64,000 nt of DNA from Pseudopyrenochaeta lycopersici. Taxonomy: Eukaryota; Ascomycota; Dothideomycetes; Pleosporales; Pseudopyrenochaetaceae. The position numbers were made by a program, and so were the translations under genes. This document shows positions 31,152-40,295 of the stretch, piece by piece. The notes beneath the pieces are model-generated. The model was not told the DNA's origin. It did not search any database and was given only the letters and a program-made list of their open reading frames with translations. The stretch spans positions 1 to 64,000 of the forward strand of contig NHZP01000073.1 in the NCBI GenBank assembly GCA_003313425.1, read 5' to 3'. Numbering within the stretch: the first letter of the stretch is position 1; each line of letters starts with the position of its first letter.

Positions 31152-33667
31152 ACTTCGCAGTTTCGAACAAATTGTCGCACGTCACTCGCAGCACCCGACC
31201 AAAAGAACTGCCTTGATAGGATTGCGTAGGTGAGATCTCTCCCAGGGTGTCCAGTAATATGCGAGTCGTGGATATTTTGAATGATCTGGGTGCGTAGTGG
31301 TTCGCAATTTGGAATCCAGATCCTTCCTCGAAATCGTAGCAAGCCTCTCTCGTCCACGGAGCATTCCGCCATGCTTACGGATTTCTCTTTCTGCAGATCT
31401 ACTGGAAGGTTTCTCTCTTTGCGTATTACCAGGGTAGTGAGCTCTCGGTAGAGTTTGTCCTGCTGTCGACTCTTATGCCATAGTTCTTGCATTTGGTCAT
31501 CTTCGAACAGTCGTACACTCTTCGCAAAATCGATATTGGTTAGTGATGAGGCGAGAGATAGGACTTGAGTGTTCCTGAGGTGCTTATTCTGAAAGAGCCG
31601 TTTGAACCGAGATCGGAGGCGTTCGTCGTCATAGTTGGCGGGCAGGTCCTGTTCTCGTCGTGACAATGCGTCGGGCTTTCCCATCATCTTCCCGGGCTTC
31701 CATTCGAGGGTGAAGTTGAACCTTGAGAGGAATTCTGACCAGCGCACTTGTCTCTCTGATAGTTGTCTCTCAGTGTAAAAGTATTTCAGGTTCTTGTGAT
31801 CAGTTAAGATAGTGAAGTGCTTAACCATGTGCAACTCTGGCTCCCAGGCTTCCAAACAACGGACGATAGCAAGGAGCTCCTTATCGTGGATTGGGTAATT
31901 AGCTTCTGTCGCTGAGTGCTTCTTAGAATAATAAGCAACTGGTTGCCAATTGCTGTTCTTGTCCTTCTGTAAGAGTAAGCCACCAGTAGCGTGTCCGGAC
32001 GAATCTGCTTCCAACAAGGTCTCCTTTTCTGGATCAAAATGAGCCAATATTGGTGCTGTGATAAGGAGCTCTTTGACCTTTTCAAATGCTTCTTGACACG
32101 CTTCGTCCCATCGGAAGAGGGCGCCCTTTCTTGTTAGATTAGTGAGGGGTTCAGTGATATCAGAGAACTCTGGTATAAAAACTCGGTAGAAGTTGGCGAA
32201 TCCGATAAACCCTCGTACGGCCTTCACAGATGATGGTGTGGCCCAATCACGTATGGCGGCAATCTTGTCAGGGTCGACTCGTATTCCAATTTCTGCTTCA
32301 ATAACGTATCCGAGGTATTTGACTCTCTTAGTCTCAAACTCGCACTTGTCGATATCAATCTGGAGTCCGGCATTCATCAAACGTTGGAGGACCTTTCCAA
32401 CCTTCTGCCGGTGGTCTTGGAGGGACCCTGAAGAGTAAATCAGGATGTCGTCGATGTAGGCAGATACAAAGTCGTCCAAGTAATCCTGCAGAACACTATT
32501 TATATACCGCTGAAAGGCAGCGGGTGCTCCTGTTAATCCAAAAGGAACTACGCGCCATTCAAACAGTCCGTATCTCGTCCGAAAGGCCGTTTTCCATTCT
32601 TCTCCTTTCGCTAGTCGTATCTTGTGGAATGCTGCAATGACGTCAAGCTTCGTGAACCATCGCGCCTTCGCTACGTTTCTCAATGTTTCAGTGAACAACG
32701 GGAGTGGGTAGCGGTCCTTCTTAGTGATGTTGTTCAGGCCACGATAGTCTACGCAGAATCGGACTCCTCCTCCGGGCTTTTTGACCATTAACACTGGCGC
32801 GGCAGCCGGCGAGTTGCTGGCTCGAATGAACTCTTTATCTAACAGCTCAGTGAGAGTCTTCCTTAATACGAGCAGTTCTTCTCGGCCCATGCCGTAGAGA
32901 GGTCCCCAAGGAATCGTTTTTTCAGATCCGTTCTGGTCTTTCTCAATCTCAATGTGCAGATCGACACCCTCCCTGTGAGGTGGTAGCTTCTCCGCTAGGT
33001 GCTGATCAAAAGCCTTCAACCACTTCTGGTAATGAGGTGGCAGTTTGACCTTAGGGTCCGATCGTTTGCGTGGCTTCAGAGCTTTCTCGATATCTGCGAT
33101 CGAGACAGCGTATACTCCTGTATCAAGATTGATACCTTCCTGTCGGTTCTTCCTACGATTTCTTCTTACTTCAGCCAGAAACGCACTAGCTATAAGTTGT
33201 GCGGCCTTGAACTGGGGCGGCCTGCGCAACGTCTTCTTGCGGTTCCAAACGCGGATGCCAGACACGCCGATGTCCAAGCAGCCCCGTCTTGTAGAGATAG
33301 TGACATCAGCATCTTCTAGCCATGGGTTTCCGAGGATTAGGTCGTACGTGAGGCCAGGGACTACGTAAAAGAAGATGCGCTCCTGCTGGTGTCCATCTAT
33401 ATCGATTGAGGCGTAGGTGATAGTGTTCAGGATTGTCGTTGATTCTGCGTTCTTCCCTGCGGCTCCTTCTAACCGGCGCGGTGCTATCTTCAACGATGGC
33501 AGTCTCAGAGATTGAAAGAGTCGTTCACTTATAGCGGAGTAGCAAAGGCAGCCTGAGTCTACGAGACCGGTAACGAAGTCAGTTCCGTTAAGTCTAACGT
33601 CCACTAAAAAGGGGTCACCGTCCATCTTTGCTCTTCCTTCCTCTTTCCATTCTCTCTGAGCTGCCAC
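31067..33667 (-). CDS. pol: gypsy Pol: protease, reverse transcriptase, RNase H, integrase zinc domain
   Basis: An 866-codon frame follows gag in the same frame after a single TAG. In order it has an aspartic protease (GLVDSGCLCYSAIS), reverse transcriptase (FCVDYRGLNNITKKDRYPLP; catalytic YIDDILIYS; KVKYLGYVIE as RVKYLGYVI), RNase H (LLEADSSGHATGG ... FTILTDHKNLKYF) and the integrase HHCC domain (HDSHITGHPGRDLTYAI ... NCEVCG). Just after CEVCG the frame runs into integrase C-terminal DNA in the wrong register and stops. The D,D(35)E catalytic core of roughly 250-300 residues is absent. The element can therefore be copied into cDNA but cannot integrate by itself. Confidence 0.9.
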   Translation of the reverse strand: MAAQREWKEEGRAKMDGDPFLVDVRLNGTDFVTGLVDSGCLCYSAISERLFQSLRLPSLKIAPRRLEGAAGKNAESTTILNTITYASIDIDGHQQERIFFYVVPGLTYDLILGNPWLEDADVTISTRRGCLDIGVSGIRVWNRKKTLRRPPQFKAAQLIASAFLAEVRRNRRKNRQEGINLDTGVYAVSIADIEKALKPRKRSDPKVKLPPHYQKWLKAFDQHLAEKLPPHREGVDLHIEIEKDQNGSEKTIPWGPLYGMGREELLVLRKTLTELLDKEFIRASNSPAAAPVLMVKKPGGGVRFCVDYRGLNNITKKDRYPLPLFTETLRNVAKARWFTKLDVIAAFHKIRLAKGEEWKTAFRTRYGLFEWRVVPFGLTGAPAAFQRYINSVLQDYLDDFVSAYIDDILIYSSGSLQDHRQKVGKVLQRLMNAGLQIDIDKCEFETKRVKYLGYVIEAEIGIRVDPDKIAAIRDWATPSSVKAVRGFIGFANFYRVFIPEFSDITEPLTNLTRKGALFRWDEACQEAFEKVKELLITAPILAHFDPEKETLLEADSSGHATGGLLLQKDKNSNWQPVAYYSKKHSATEANYPIHDKELLAIVRCLEAWEPELHMVKHFTILTDHKNLKYFYTERQLSERQVRWSEFLSRFNFTLEWKPGKMMGKPDALSRREQDLPANYDDERLRSRFKRLFQNKHLRNTQVLSLASSLTNIDFAKSVRLFEDDQMQELWHKSRQQDKLYRELTTLVIRKERNLPVDLQKEKSVSMAECSVDERGLLRFRGRIWIPNCEPLRTQIIQNIHDSHITGHPGRDLTYAILSRQFFWSGAASDVRQFVRNCEVCGRNITRRETGYFSTLGMSKQQDPRRS

Positions 33668-33673
33668 GTAGTC

Positions 33674-34828
33674 CTATTGCTCTTTGTCAGCTTCGTCTAG
33701 CTCGTCTTCAATAGCAGCGCTTGTAACCGCGGCGCTTAACGCGGCTTTGACGCTGGTGTACATTGGTCGGATAGCGGCTGCTAGCGGGCATGTTACTATT
33801 CGGCACCGGCTGCGGCCGCATCGAAGGCAACGCCCTTCACGGCGTCGAGCGTCAATCTCTTCCTGGCCAACCCACTTTGCTCGTTTCCCAAGTAGCTCTT
33901 GGTCTTCCGGACGCTTTGAAGGGTATCCGTTTACGTTGCCTTGGTCGCGGAGGCGGACAGTGTTCACTTGGGTTGGAGTAGGTGGTGTTGGTTCCCATTC
34001 CATCATGTCTTCGCGGTTGAATTGCATGGCGGCCTTGCTACTAGTAGTTGTTGGCAACGTAGGTACTTGGGCGTCTCTGATAACGCTTCTCTTCTTCGTC
34101 CACTGGCCATATAGCTCCATGTCATTACTTAGGTTTGCGCACTTTTGGACAAATCCCATATATGTATGGGTGTCGCCTCCTGATGTACCTACTAGCTTGT
34201 CTCTCATCTTGTTGTTGAGCGCGTTGCGCAGATAGGATGTCTTAGCGACGTCGTCCCATCCCTCTGCGTCAGCGTTGGCTATCTCCCTTTCGAACCGGGG
34301 GTAGAAGGATATGAAGGTCTCGTCTTCTTTCTGGCGAATGGAATGTAGGTTCTGGATTGCTTTTTCTTTCCGGTTGCGCTCACCGTAGAGGAGGTCAAGA
34401 CGGTGAAGAAGTTCGCGAGGATTTGGAGACTCTTGTTTGTTTGCCATCTCGTAGTATGTAGTAACGTTGATTTTTGCTGTTCCTTCAAGGCGTGCATAGA
34501 TATAGCGTAGTTGAGCCTTCGAGCTCCCTATAGCTCGCGCATCTTCTTCAATCTTAGCTTCCATCTCTAGCTTCCATCCTCGCCATTGTGATTTGTTGCC
34601 GCTGAACATTGGAGGGTGGGGAAGGCGTGACTTCACAGTTACCGGGGTAGGTTCGGGCGACGGCGTTGGGGCGGCAGTGGCGCGTGGTGTAAGTTCAGGC
34701 GTATTAGATGGCTGCTGTAACTGCGTTTCCAATCGGATGCTTATATCGTCGAGTTTGGCGAACAACTGCTGGACTAGTTGGTCCATGTTATTAAGCCGCA
34801 TATTGACTTCTTCGGTAGGGTCCTGCAT
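33674..34828 (-). CDS. gag: gypsy Gag
   Basis: 384 codons starting MQDPTEEVNMRLNNMDQLVQ. The N-terminal coiled-coil-like segment is followed by a Pro-rich linker and the capsid-type region (FSGNKSQWRGWKLEMEAKIE ... YARLEGTAKINVTTYYEMA ... FISFYPRFEREIANAD). A C-terminal zinc knuckle CLRCGRSRCRIVTC has Cys where the usual CCHC knuckle has His. Gag forms the particle that packages element RNA. It ends in ...DKEQ-TAG and is followed in the same frame by Pol, which suggests stop-codon readthrough. Confidence 0.88.
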   Translation of the reverse strand: MQDPTEEVNMRLNNMDQLVQQLFAKLDDISIRLETQLQQPSNTPELTPRATAAPTPSPEPTPVTVKSRLPHPPMFSGNKSQWRGWKLEMEAKIEEDARAIGSSKAQLRYIYARLEGTAKINVTTYYEMANKQESPNPRELLHRLDLLYGERNRKEKAIQNLHSIRQKEDETFISFYPRFEREIANADAEGWDDVAKTSYLRNALNNKMRDKLVGTSGGDTHTYMGFVQKCANLSNDMELYGQWTKKRSVIRDAQVPTLPTTTSSKAAMQFNREDMMEWEPTPPTPTQVNTVRLRDQGNVNGYPSKRPEDQELLGKRAKWVGQEEIDARRREGRCLRCGRSRCRIVTCPLAAAIRPMYTSVKAALSAAVTSAAIEDELDEADKEQ

Positions 34829-34860
34829 AATGCTTTTTCAGTGTCCTCGTCAGCTGCGAG

Positions 34861-34872
34861 ATCTTGGTTGTA
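34861..34872 (-). promoter_or_regulatory. Primer-binding site, self-priming type
   Basis: In sense orientation TACAACCAAGAT directly follows the 5' LTR. It is exactly complementary to ATCTTGGTTGTA inside the LTR (34,935-34,924). In Tf1 and several fungal gypsy elements the 5' end of the mRNA folds back on such a site and primes reverse transcription instead of a tRNA. Confidence 0.75.
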
Positions 34873-35059
34873 TGTGAGCGGTCTCTAGTAACTGGATTCC
34901 AGCTATCTAGTCCAGATGCTATCTACAACCAAGATGGGAAGAAAAAGGGGAGGATTAAGTGCCATGCGAGGTTATAAAGTTCACGAGCGCGAGCCACCCG
35001 CACGAGCCGTATATCTGTGCACGATGGCGCAGCCTCGGACATAGGCCTAGCCCGTTACA
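34873..35059 (-). promoter_or_regulatory. 5' LTR with TATA box and predicted transcription start
   Basis: 187 bp. In sense orientation a TTTATAAC box (about 34,979-34,972) lies roughly 37-44 bp upstream of ATCTTGGTTGTA (34,935-34,924). That is a normal TATA-to-start distance, so the RNA very likely begins at ATCTTGG, as the self-priming model requires. Confidence 0.75.
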
Positions 35060-35064
35060 CCAAA

Positions 35065-35528
35065 GAGTCCATCGCCACGCCTTTACATCCCAGATTCGGA
35101 GAAGGGTACACGCTACTGACACTCTCACTAAACCAACACCAACAACCCAGATGGAATAGAGGCCGAAGAGATAGTGGAGTGCTGCAGCTTGCTCTTTAGT
35201 GGTGAGATAAGCATTGTGTCTTCCCATTCCCTGCGTGCAAGCCGCGATTTGTAACGCGTATCCAGTAATTGATATTGCCTAGAAGAACTGTTCAGCAATT
35301 ATTCTTTATATTCATATTCTTAGAATTTAGCTATGCGCTGCTTACCGTTGCGAGAGAGATTGTGTAGTCGTCCCACCATAGTTTAGGTACAGGGCGGAGG
35401 CGCGCATACATACGGGCGACGTAGAGCACAACTACCACCATCTGAAGGATTCCGCAAGGAATTAGGAGCTGCGTTGCAATACTATCATCCGGACCTAGAG
35501 GGGCCCCACTAGCCATGGCTGGTTGCAA
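35065..35528 (-). pseudogene. Pth11-like receptor (2), 5' part
   Basis: Exon 1 (35,528-35,346) starts MQPAMASGAPLGPDDSIATQ and encodes helix 1 (LLIPCGILQMVVVVLYVARM) and the family motif LWWDDYTISLAT. A 67-bp intron (35,279-35,345, GTAAGC...TTCTAG) leads in phase 0 to AISITGYALQIAACTQGMGR, HNAYLTTKEQ and LVRVSVACTLLRIWDVKAW. The gypsy element is inserted right after WRWTLW. The 3' half continues at 30,511. The truncated product would have about three helices. Confidence 0.85.
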
Positions 35529-38500
35529 AGATTCCCTTGAATGGTTCAGAGACCAAATATGCGGATATAGGGAAGAGAGGCAAGCAGATAGTCGAAACTA
35601 CAACTCGACACGGAACCGCAAGGACAGCGTAGTGGAAGTCAGCTCTTGATAAAGATACCTTCATTTATCTGTTATCTGTTCGTCTTATATCCTCTCCTTC
35701 CGCCATCGGTTTAGTTGCCAAGGCAATTTTTTGACGGAGTGGAAGTGACTCTTTGAAGGAGAGACGCCACTGGGACGGGCACGCAAATGCGGTAGAGGCA
35801 CCGGTTGGCGGGAAGCACAGGACTGTAGGAGTCAAAATCTAAGTTTATGTCTAAAGCGAGGACAACTCCAGCCACGGTCTTGGAAGAGCGGGGTTACACG
35901 AGCTACAAAGCCAAGGCTGCCTGCTGCAATCATATTCAAACTCTGTGATGACTCGCCAAAAATACACTCCATCTCAGGAGTATTCTGTTTGGATGGGATA
36001 GACCTAGCGGGAGCACGGGTGGGGTGATTCGGCAAGCAATAGTGAATGTGATAATATATCATGTATATTGAGTTGTGTCCTAGACCAGGACTAATATACA
36101 TGTTGGAAGGGATTGATTAGTCAATGATTCATTCCACGTGACTGCGCAAATTTACGGATTCGCAGCGTTCAATGGATGGGAGACTTTGCCCATGTTCTAC
36201 CAACACCCCTCGAGGAATAAGCTCCTATCTTGGTACTACATTCGACAACTGCTGACGATGGTCCACTCCAGCCCGTTCCACCAATACGCACGGTTCTCAT
36301 TCCTTGCCCAAAAAGCGGTGCGGCATGTTCCATGCTGGCAGTTGACTCGCTGACTTGTAAAGGCACCTTGGAAGCTCAAGACGCAGCTTAAAATACAATG
36401 CTCAGGCGGGAAGCTGCTATAGCAGGCTCGCAAAAGCAATCCTGTGAGGTTTCTAATTTGCTTGCTTCTCCTGATGCCACTTTGGCGTTTTTGCTTCAGG
36501 AACTGTACAGTTTGTGCAACAGACGTTGTTCGTTTAACGCCATCAATGCCTTTTGTCGCAGCCCTAAAAGTTTAATTGTCTATCCCGAAGCGGGTGGCAT
36601 TTTAGATGGCGTTAGAATGCACGACATCTAGTAAACAATAGTTTATTAAAAATACAGGCTATCCAGTATGCCATTTTGTTTTTCCCAGCTAAGGGCTCAT
36701 GCTTAAGCCGTGGCTGATTGCTGACCGTTCGGAACGTTAACTTGTGGCACCCGGCTCCATCCGGGTCTGCTACAACGCCATATCATGTGTCAGCGCTATT
36801 TGTAGGGCTCCTGAATCAACCGATGGCATTGTTATAAGGTGTGCGGCATTTTTTGATATAATTTGAGTCCCCAAACCAGCTTTAATGAACAGTAACATCC
36901 GCAGGACGGCTCGATGAAAGATGCTTAATTAACAGATGCTTGGAAGTCCGTACCAATGTAGGTTCCCATCCCACTGGGATCGTAGCACTGTAGCGGGAGT
37001 TGCTATTGTGCTCAGTGTTCCAGGTCCTGTATACGGGATGTTCCCAGACATCTCAGAGCCCGTGGATGCAAATATTCAAACCAAAAGAATTGCTCTGGGC
37101 GTCTTTGGAGACGCCAGGACTGCGGCTGAGAGTCATTGCGAAATCAAACACTGTCTGCACTTGCCACTCAGCCTATTCAGTTCGGCAAACATGACGACCG
37201 GAATGTGCCGGGGTTGGCAATGTTGTGCTCTCTACTTGACCGTTCCGCTCATAGGATGTGAAGAAGTGCGGGATATTCTGCACATGGATTCCAAATCTGC
37301 CATTGCAACTCTGCTTGGAGGTCAGCCACAGCCATCGAGCGGTGCGCATCAGCTTGCGGAATCTATGGGTCCAAAATGTGCGCTCAGTGATTGTTGCAGG
37401 ACGCGAAAATGCACAGAACGAGCGGCTTGGGAACAGCATAGCCGCCGCCGGCTTATATGAAAAGAAAATAGCGCTGGCATTGCTGACGCAGAACAACACC
37501 TACGGTAAAGACAGCACCCCTTCCGTGCCTAATCAACATACCCAAGCCCGCAAGCCTCACCGCCGCCATCCCCAAGCTTGGGCTGGATGGACGTGATCCC
37601 TGTTTAACGGGACTTCGCGGGCTCCAGCATGCCGTTGTTGGCCATCGCATCGGCGCCCATCGTTCGTTTATTCTTTGTTGCAGACGCAACTTCTGCGAAG
37701 CATTGTCTTTATCTTGCTTACCCCTACTGAACATCTAGTCTATGCAGCACCACAGTCCCTCCAACTTCTCCAGACTCCTACAATTTTTTCGAAAATGCCG
37801 TTACGAGAAGCATGTCTGAATTTTCTTTCGAAGGGTACAACTTCACTGCTACCTGTAACAATAGGACACTTAAAGGTATTAGCGTTGATCTAACCAAGTG
37901 TATTGCGAATGACTATGGTGTTGACAGGTCTAGAAAGTACGGTGATATCTGATCGGAGAGACCGAAATTTTAGACTTTCGGTGAGACCGAGAATATCGGA
38001 TTGACCGTCGGCCAGTCCGAAGAGCTGAAGTTGAGACCGCAGATATAAAGACTAGGCTGCGCTCTAAAGAAAGAGAGGTAGATCACTCACAAAAATAGAG
38101 ATAATTAAAAGTCTATTGAGAATTGCCACACATGTGACACGTATTTGAGTACCCAAAATCAACATATGGCAACAAGGTATATTTATCAGGGTCAGGTATT
38201 CTGCAAATCAAGGTCTGCTAGACCCCGTTAGCTGATTAAAAAATATAGTGGGGACGCCTTCCAAACATATAGATTTTGTTCTTTGAACAGCGATACGCTA
38301 CACTTGACATGCATATATCCAGACGTTACATCCTTAACAAAGAGACTACAATCAATCCTGGTAAGCAGTTACAGTAATATATGCCCGTCAGCTTTTCTAC
38401 TGGAGATGTAGCTTTTCCTAAGGACGTAACTAGATTATGTGATTGGATCTCTTGGAGATGATACGGGTATATTCGAGATTGGTGATTCTTTACGCTGTTC

Positions 38501-38629
38501 CCCATGTAGAAGCAGGACTTAGTAAATACTGGTCTTATTCGAACGAGACTATGCAGTCGCAATGCCGTCAATTTGCTTCATTAGCATGTAACGCTAAAAC
38601 AGAAGGCTTGTTTAATGTAATAACTTAAC
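35529..38629. other. Sparse intergenic stretch
   Basis: No gene is recognised in 3.1 kb. The largest frames, 36,936-37,460 (plus, 174 codons) and 36,398-36,631 (plus), have no domain, signal peptide or repeated motif. An inverted pair CATGTATATTGAG / CTAATATACATG lies at 36,060-36,102. A segment at 37,920-38,120 with repeated GAGACCGA motifs may be a degraded repeat. Confidence 0.4.
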
Positions 38630-39150
38630 AGGGTATCTATTTCACATGTACGTGAGTTGTGTCCAGTCTCTCTGCATTTTCTGCAGCGTGCTAGAGCCTG
38701 GCGACTAGGCCCAGATTGCTCTCCACTTTGCTGCCGTTCATACTCCATCCGCCTCTCAACCTCCTTTTGAGCGAGTAATTCCTCTCCTCATCCCTTTTTC
38801 AAGACTCCATACTTCAAAATAGACTTCCTCTTCCGCTCCTTACGCTCTGTTGCTGCTTTATTAGCTCGCTCAAGGCTAGCAATTTGATCGCGTATCAGCT
38901 CAGCTGAGAGCATTGTAACCGAACCTCCTTTCCTAGGCTGGTTAATTGCCGCGATGATTGAGGCAGGTAACGAGCTTCTATGCTGCTGAACGCGATCAGG
39001 TATAAGAGTTGACTGAGCTTCAAGCTCGCGGGTGTTGCTAGGTGTTCTAGCTACCCAGAGCGCATCTGGCAGTTAGCTGGCGGTATTGGTGTACGCAGCT
39101 GTACATCCAGATTTGATAGAACAGCTTCTGGTGATCCGCTTGCATAGAAA
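38630..39150 (-). pseudogene. Fot1/pogo transposase C-terminal fragment with zinc knuckle
   Basis: The minus strand reads TPSNTRELEAQSTLIPDRVQ, SSLPASIIAAINQ, LSAELIRDQIASLERANKAA, RKERKRKSILKYGVLKKG, a TGA stop, EELLAQKEVERRMEYERQQS and finally RCRKCRETGHNSRTC (a C-x2-C-x4-H-x4-C knuckle). This is the regulatory C-terminus of a Fot1-type transposase with a terminal CCHC finger. The catalytic core is gone, and one nonsense codon interrupts the frame. Confidence 0.65.
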
Positions 39151-40295
39151 ACACATTATTACTCAAGTTTGAGGTTGAGCTGTACGCGTACAGATAGACC
39201 ACTCGCTTGTGGTTGACGTTATTACATGCAAGAAATCACGATGATTGGCAGGCATGTAACGCAGTACAGGATGGCTTGGACTCTGTTGCACGAGTCAGGC
39301 GGGCCACAACTCTGGAATGACTCGCTTTATTTGGGGGAAGCGGGTGCGAAGTCTTCCATCCTCTCGGGATCGACCCCGCAACTAATGCCCCAGGTGCCAG
39401 ATTTTGGGGAATACGCCCTGCATATGAACAATGCACGCGATCGATGCAGCGGCTGTTTCGCTCTCCACTACCGGAGATCATGAGCCGCAATGGTATTGCT
39501 CGGTGCAGTGGCCACTCTTAGATATGGCTTTCCGGAGTCAAGCGCACATTGAGCCCAAACGGATGTACGTACTTTCTCTACACCTGGCATTGGTTGCTGA
39601 CCTTCAGATCGCACGCCCTCCCCATCAACGAGGTTCTTTCAGTCTAAGCTGGTTGCGGAGTGGCTTGTAGAGGACGGTTCGCTCTGTTGCCTTAGCTCCC
39701 CACGATCCGGCTTGCAAAAGAGTTGGGGATCTATATCAGGATTGCAGGGCGCAAACCTTATGGAGCTCCGGGTTCTGATCCCGAAACTCAAATATTCGAC
39801 GTAGTAGCGTCACAAATTTGAGTTCATGGTGACTGATACTTGTTATCGGTGAAGCTCATCCAGACGAAAGAGCTAAAATATAATTCGCGGCTTGGACATA
39901 TGTCATGGCGGCTATGTCTTCTAACGCTTTTTCTAGGATTGACGGTGAGGGAGGAGTCACACTATAGTGCTAAGTATAATACACTCTTGTAAAGACGATG
40001 ACGAGCTATACCGAATTGGAAAAGGGAAAGGCTCTGCTCTCCCGCAACAGCGCTTCAGCAAAGGCTAAGGCAATGACGCCATCTGGTAACAGGTATCTGC
40101 ACGAAATCCTGCACCGATAACCAGCGCCGATTGCTTTTAGACACGACCAAGTGGCGCACGGTTAATTCCGAACTGAGGTGAACCTGGTGGAGCGAATCAT
40201 ACATAATTGCTTTGCCCCCATTCACTTCCTGTTAATTCTATAGGGCTTTCAAAAGTCGCATTCATTAATATCTTCCATGGTTTCTCAAAATCATC
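39151..40295. other. Intergenic region upstream of the third receptor
   Basis: No supported gene. The last 150 bp before 40,296 are probably the promoter and leader of the Pth11-like gene. Confidence 0.4.

Larger units (their letters stand above)
30512..35059 (-). mobile_element. Ty3/gypsy chromovirus-type LTR retrotransposon with integrase-core deletion
   Basis: The element is 4,548 bp, read on the minus strand. Two 187-bp LTRs (30,512-30,698 and 34,873-35,059) are identical by eye and have the usual TG...CA ends. A 5-bp target duplication CCAAA flanks it (30,507-30,511 and 35,060-35,064). The interior encodes gag, then protease-RT-RNase H, the integrase zinc-binding domain, and a C-terminal chromodomain. 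The integrase DDE core is missing. Identical LTRs mean insertion was very recent. Confidence 0.95.

Noticed and set aside
33684..34235. 183-codon plus-strand ORF in the gypsy element
   Set aside because: It is the antisense shadow of gag, with no family features.
36936..37460. 174-codon plus-strand ORF
   Set aside because: No domain, signal peptide, intron pattern or overlap with a conserved motif; not enough to call a gene.
37920..38130. Possible second LTR starting TGTTGACAGG
   Set aside because: No matching partner, no clear CA end and no target duplication could be found.
39355..39390. tRNA-like T-arm (GGGGTCGATCCCG on the minus strand)
   Set aside because: No acceptor stem, anticodon arm or D-arm can be formed around it.
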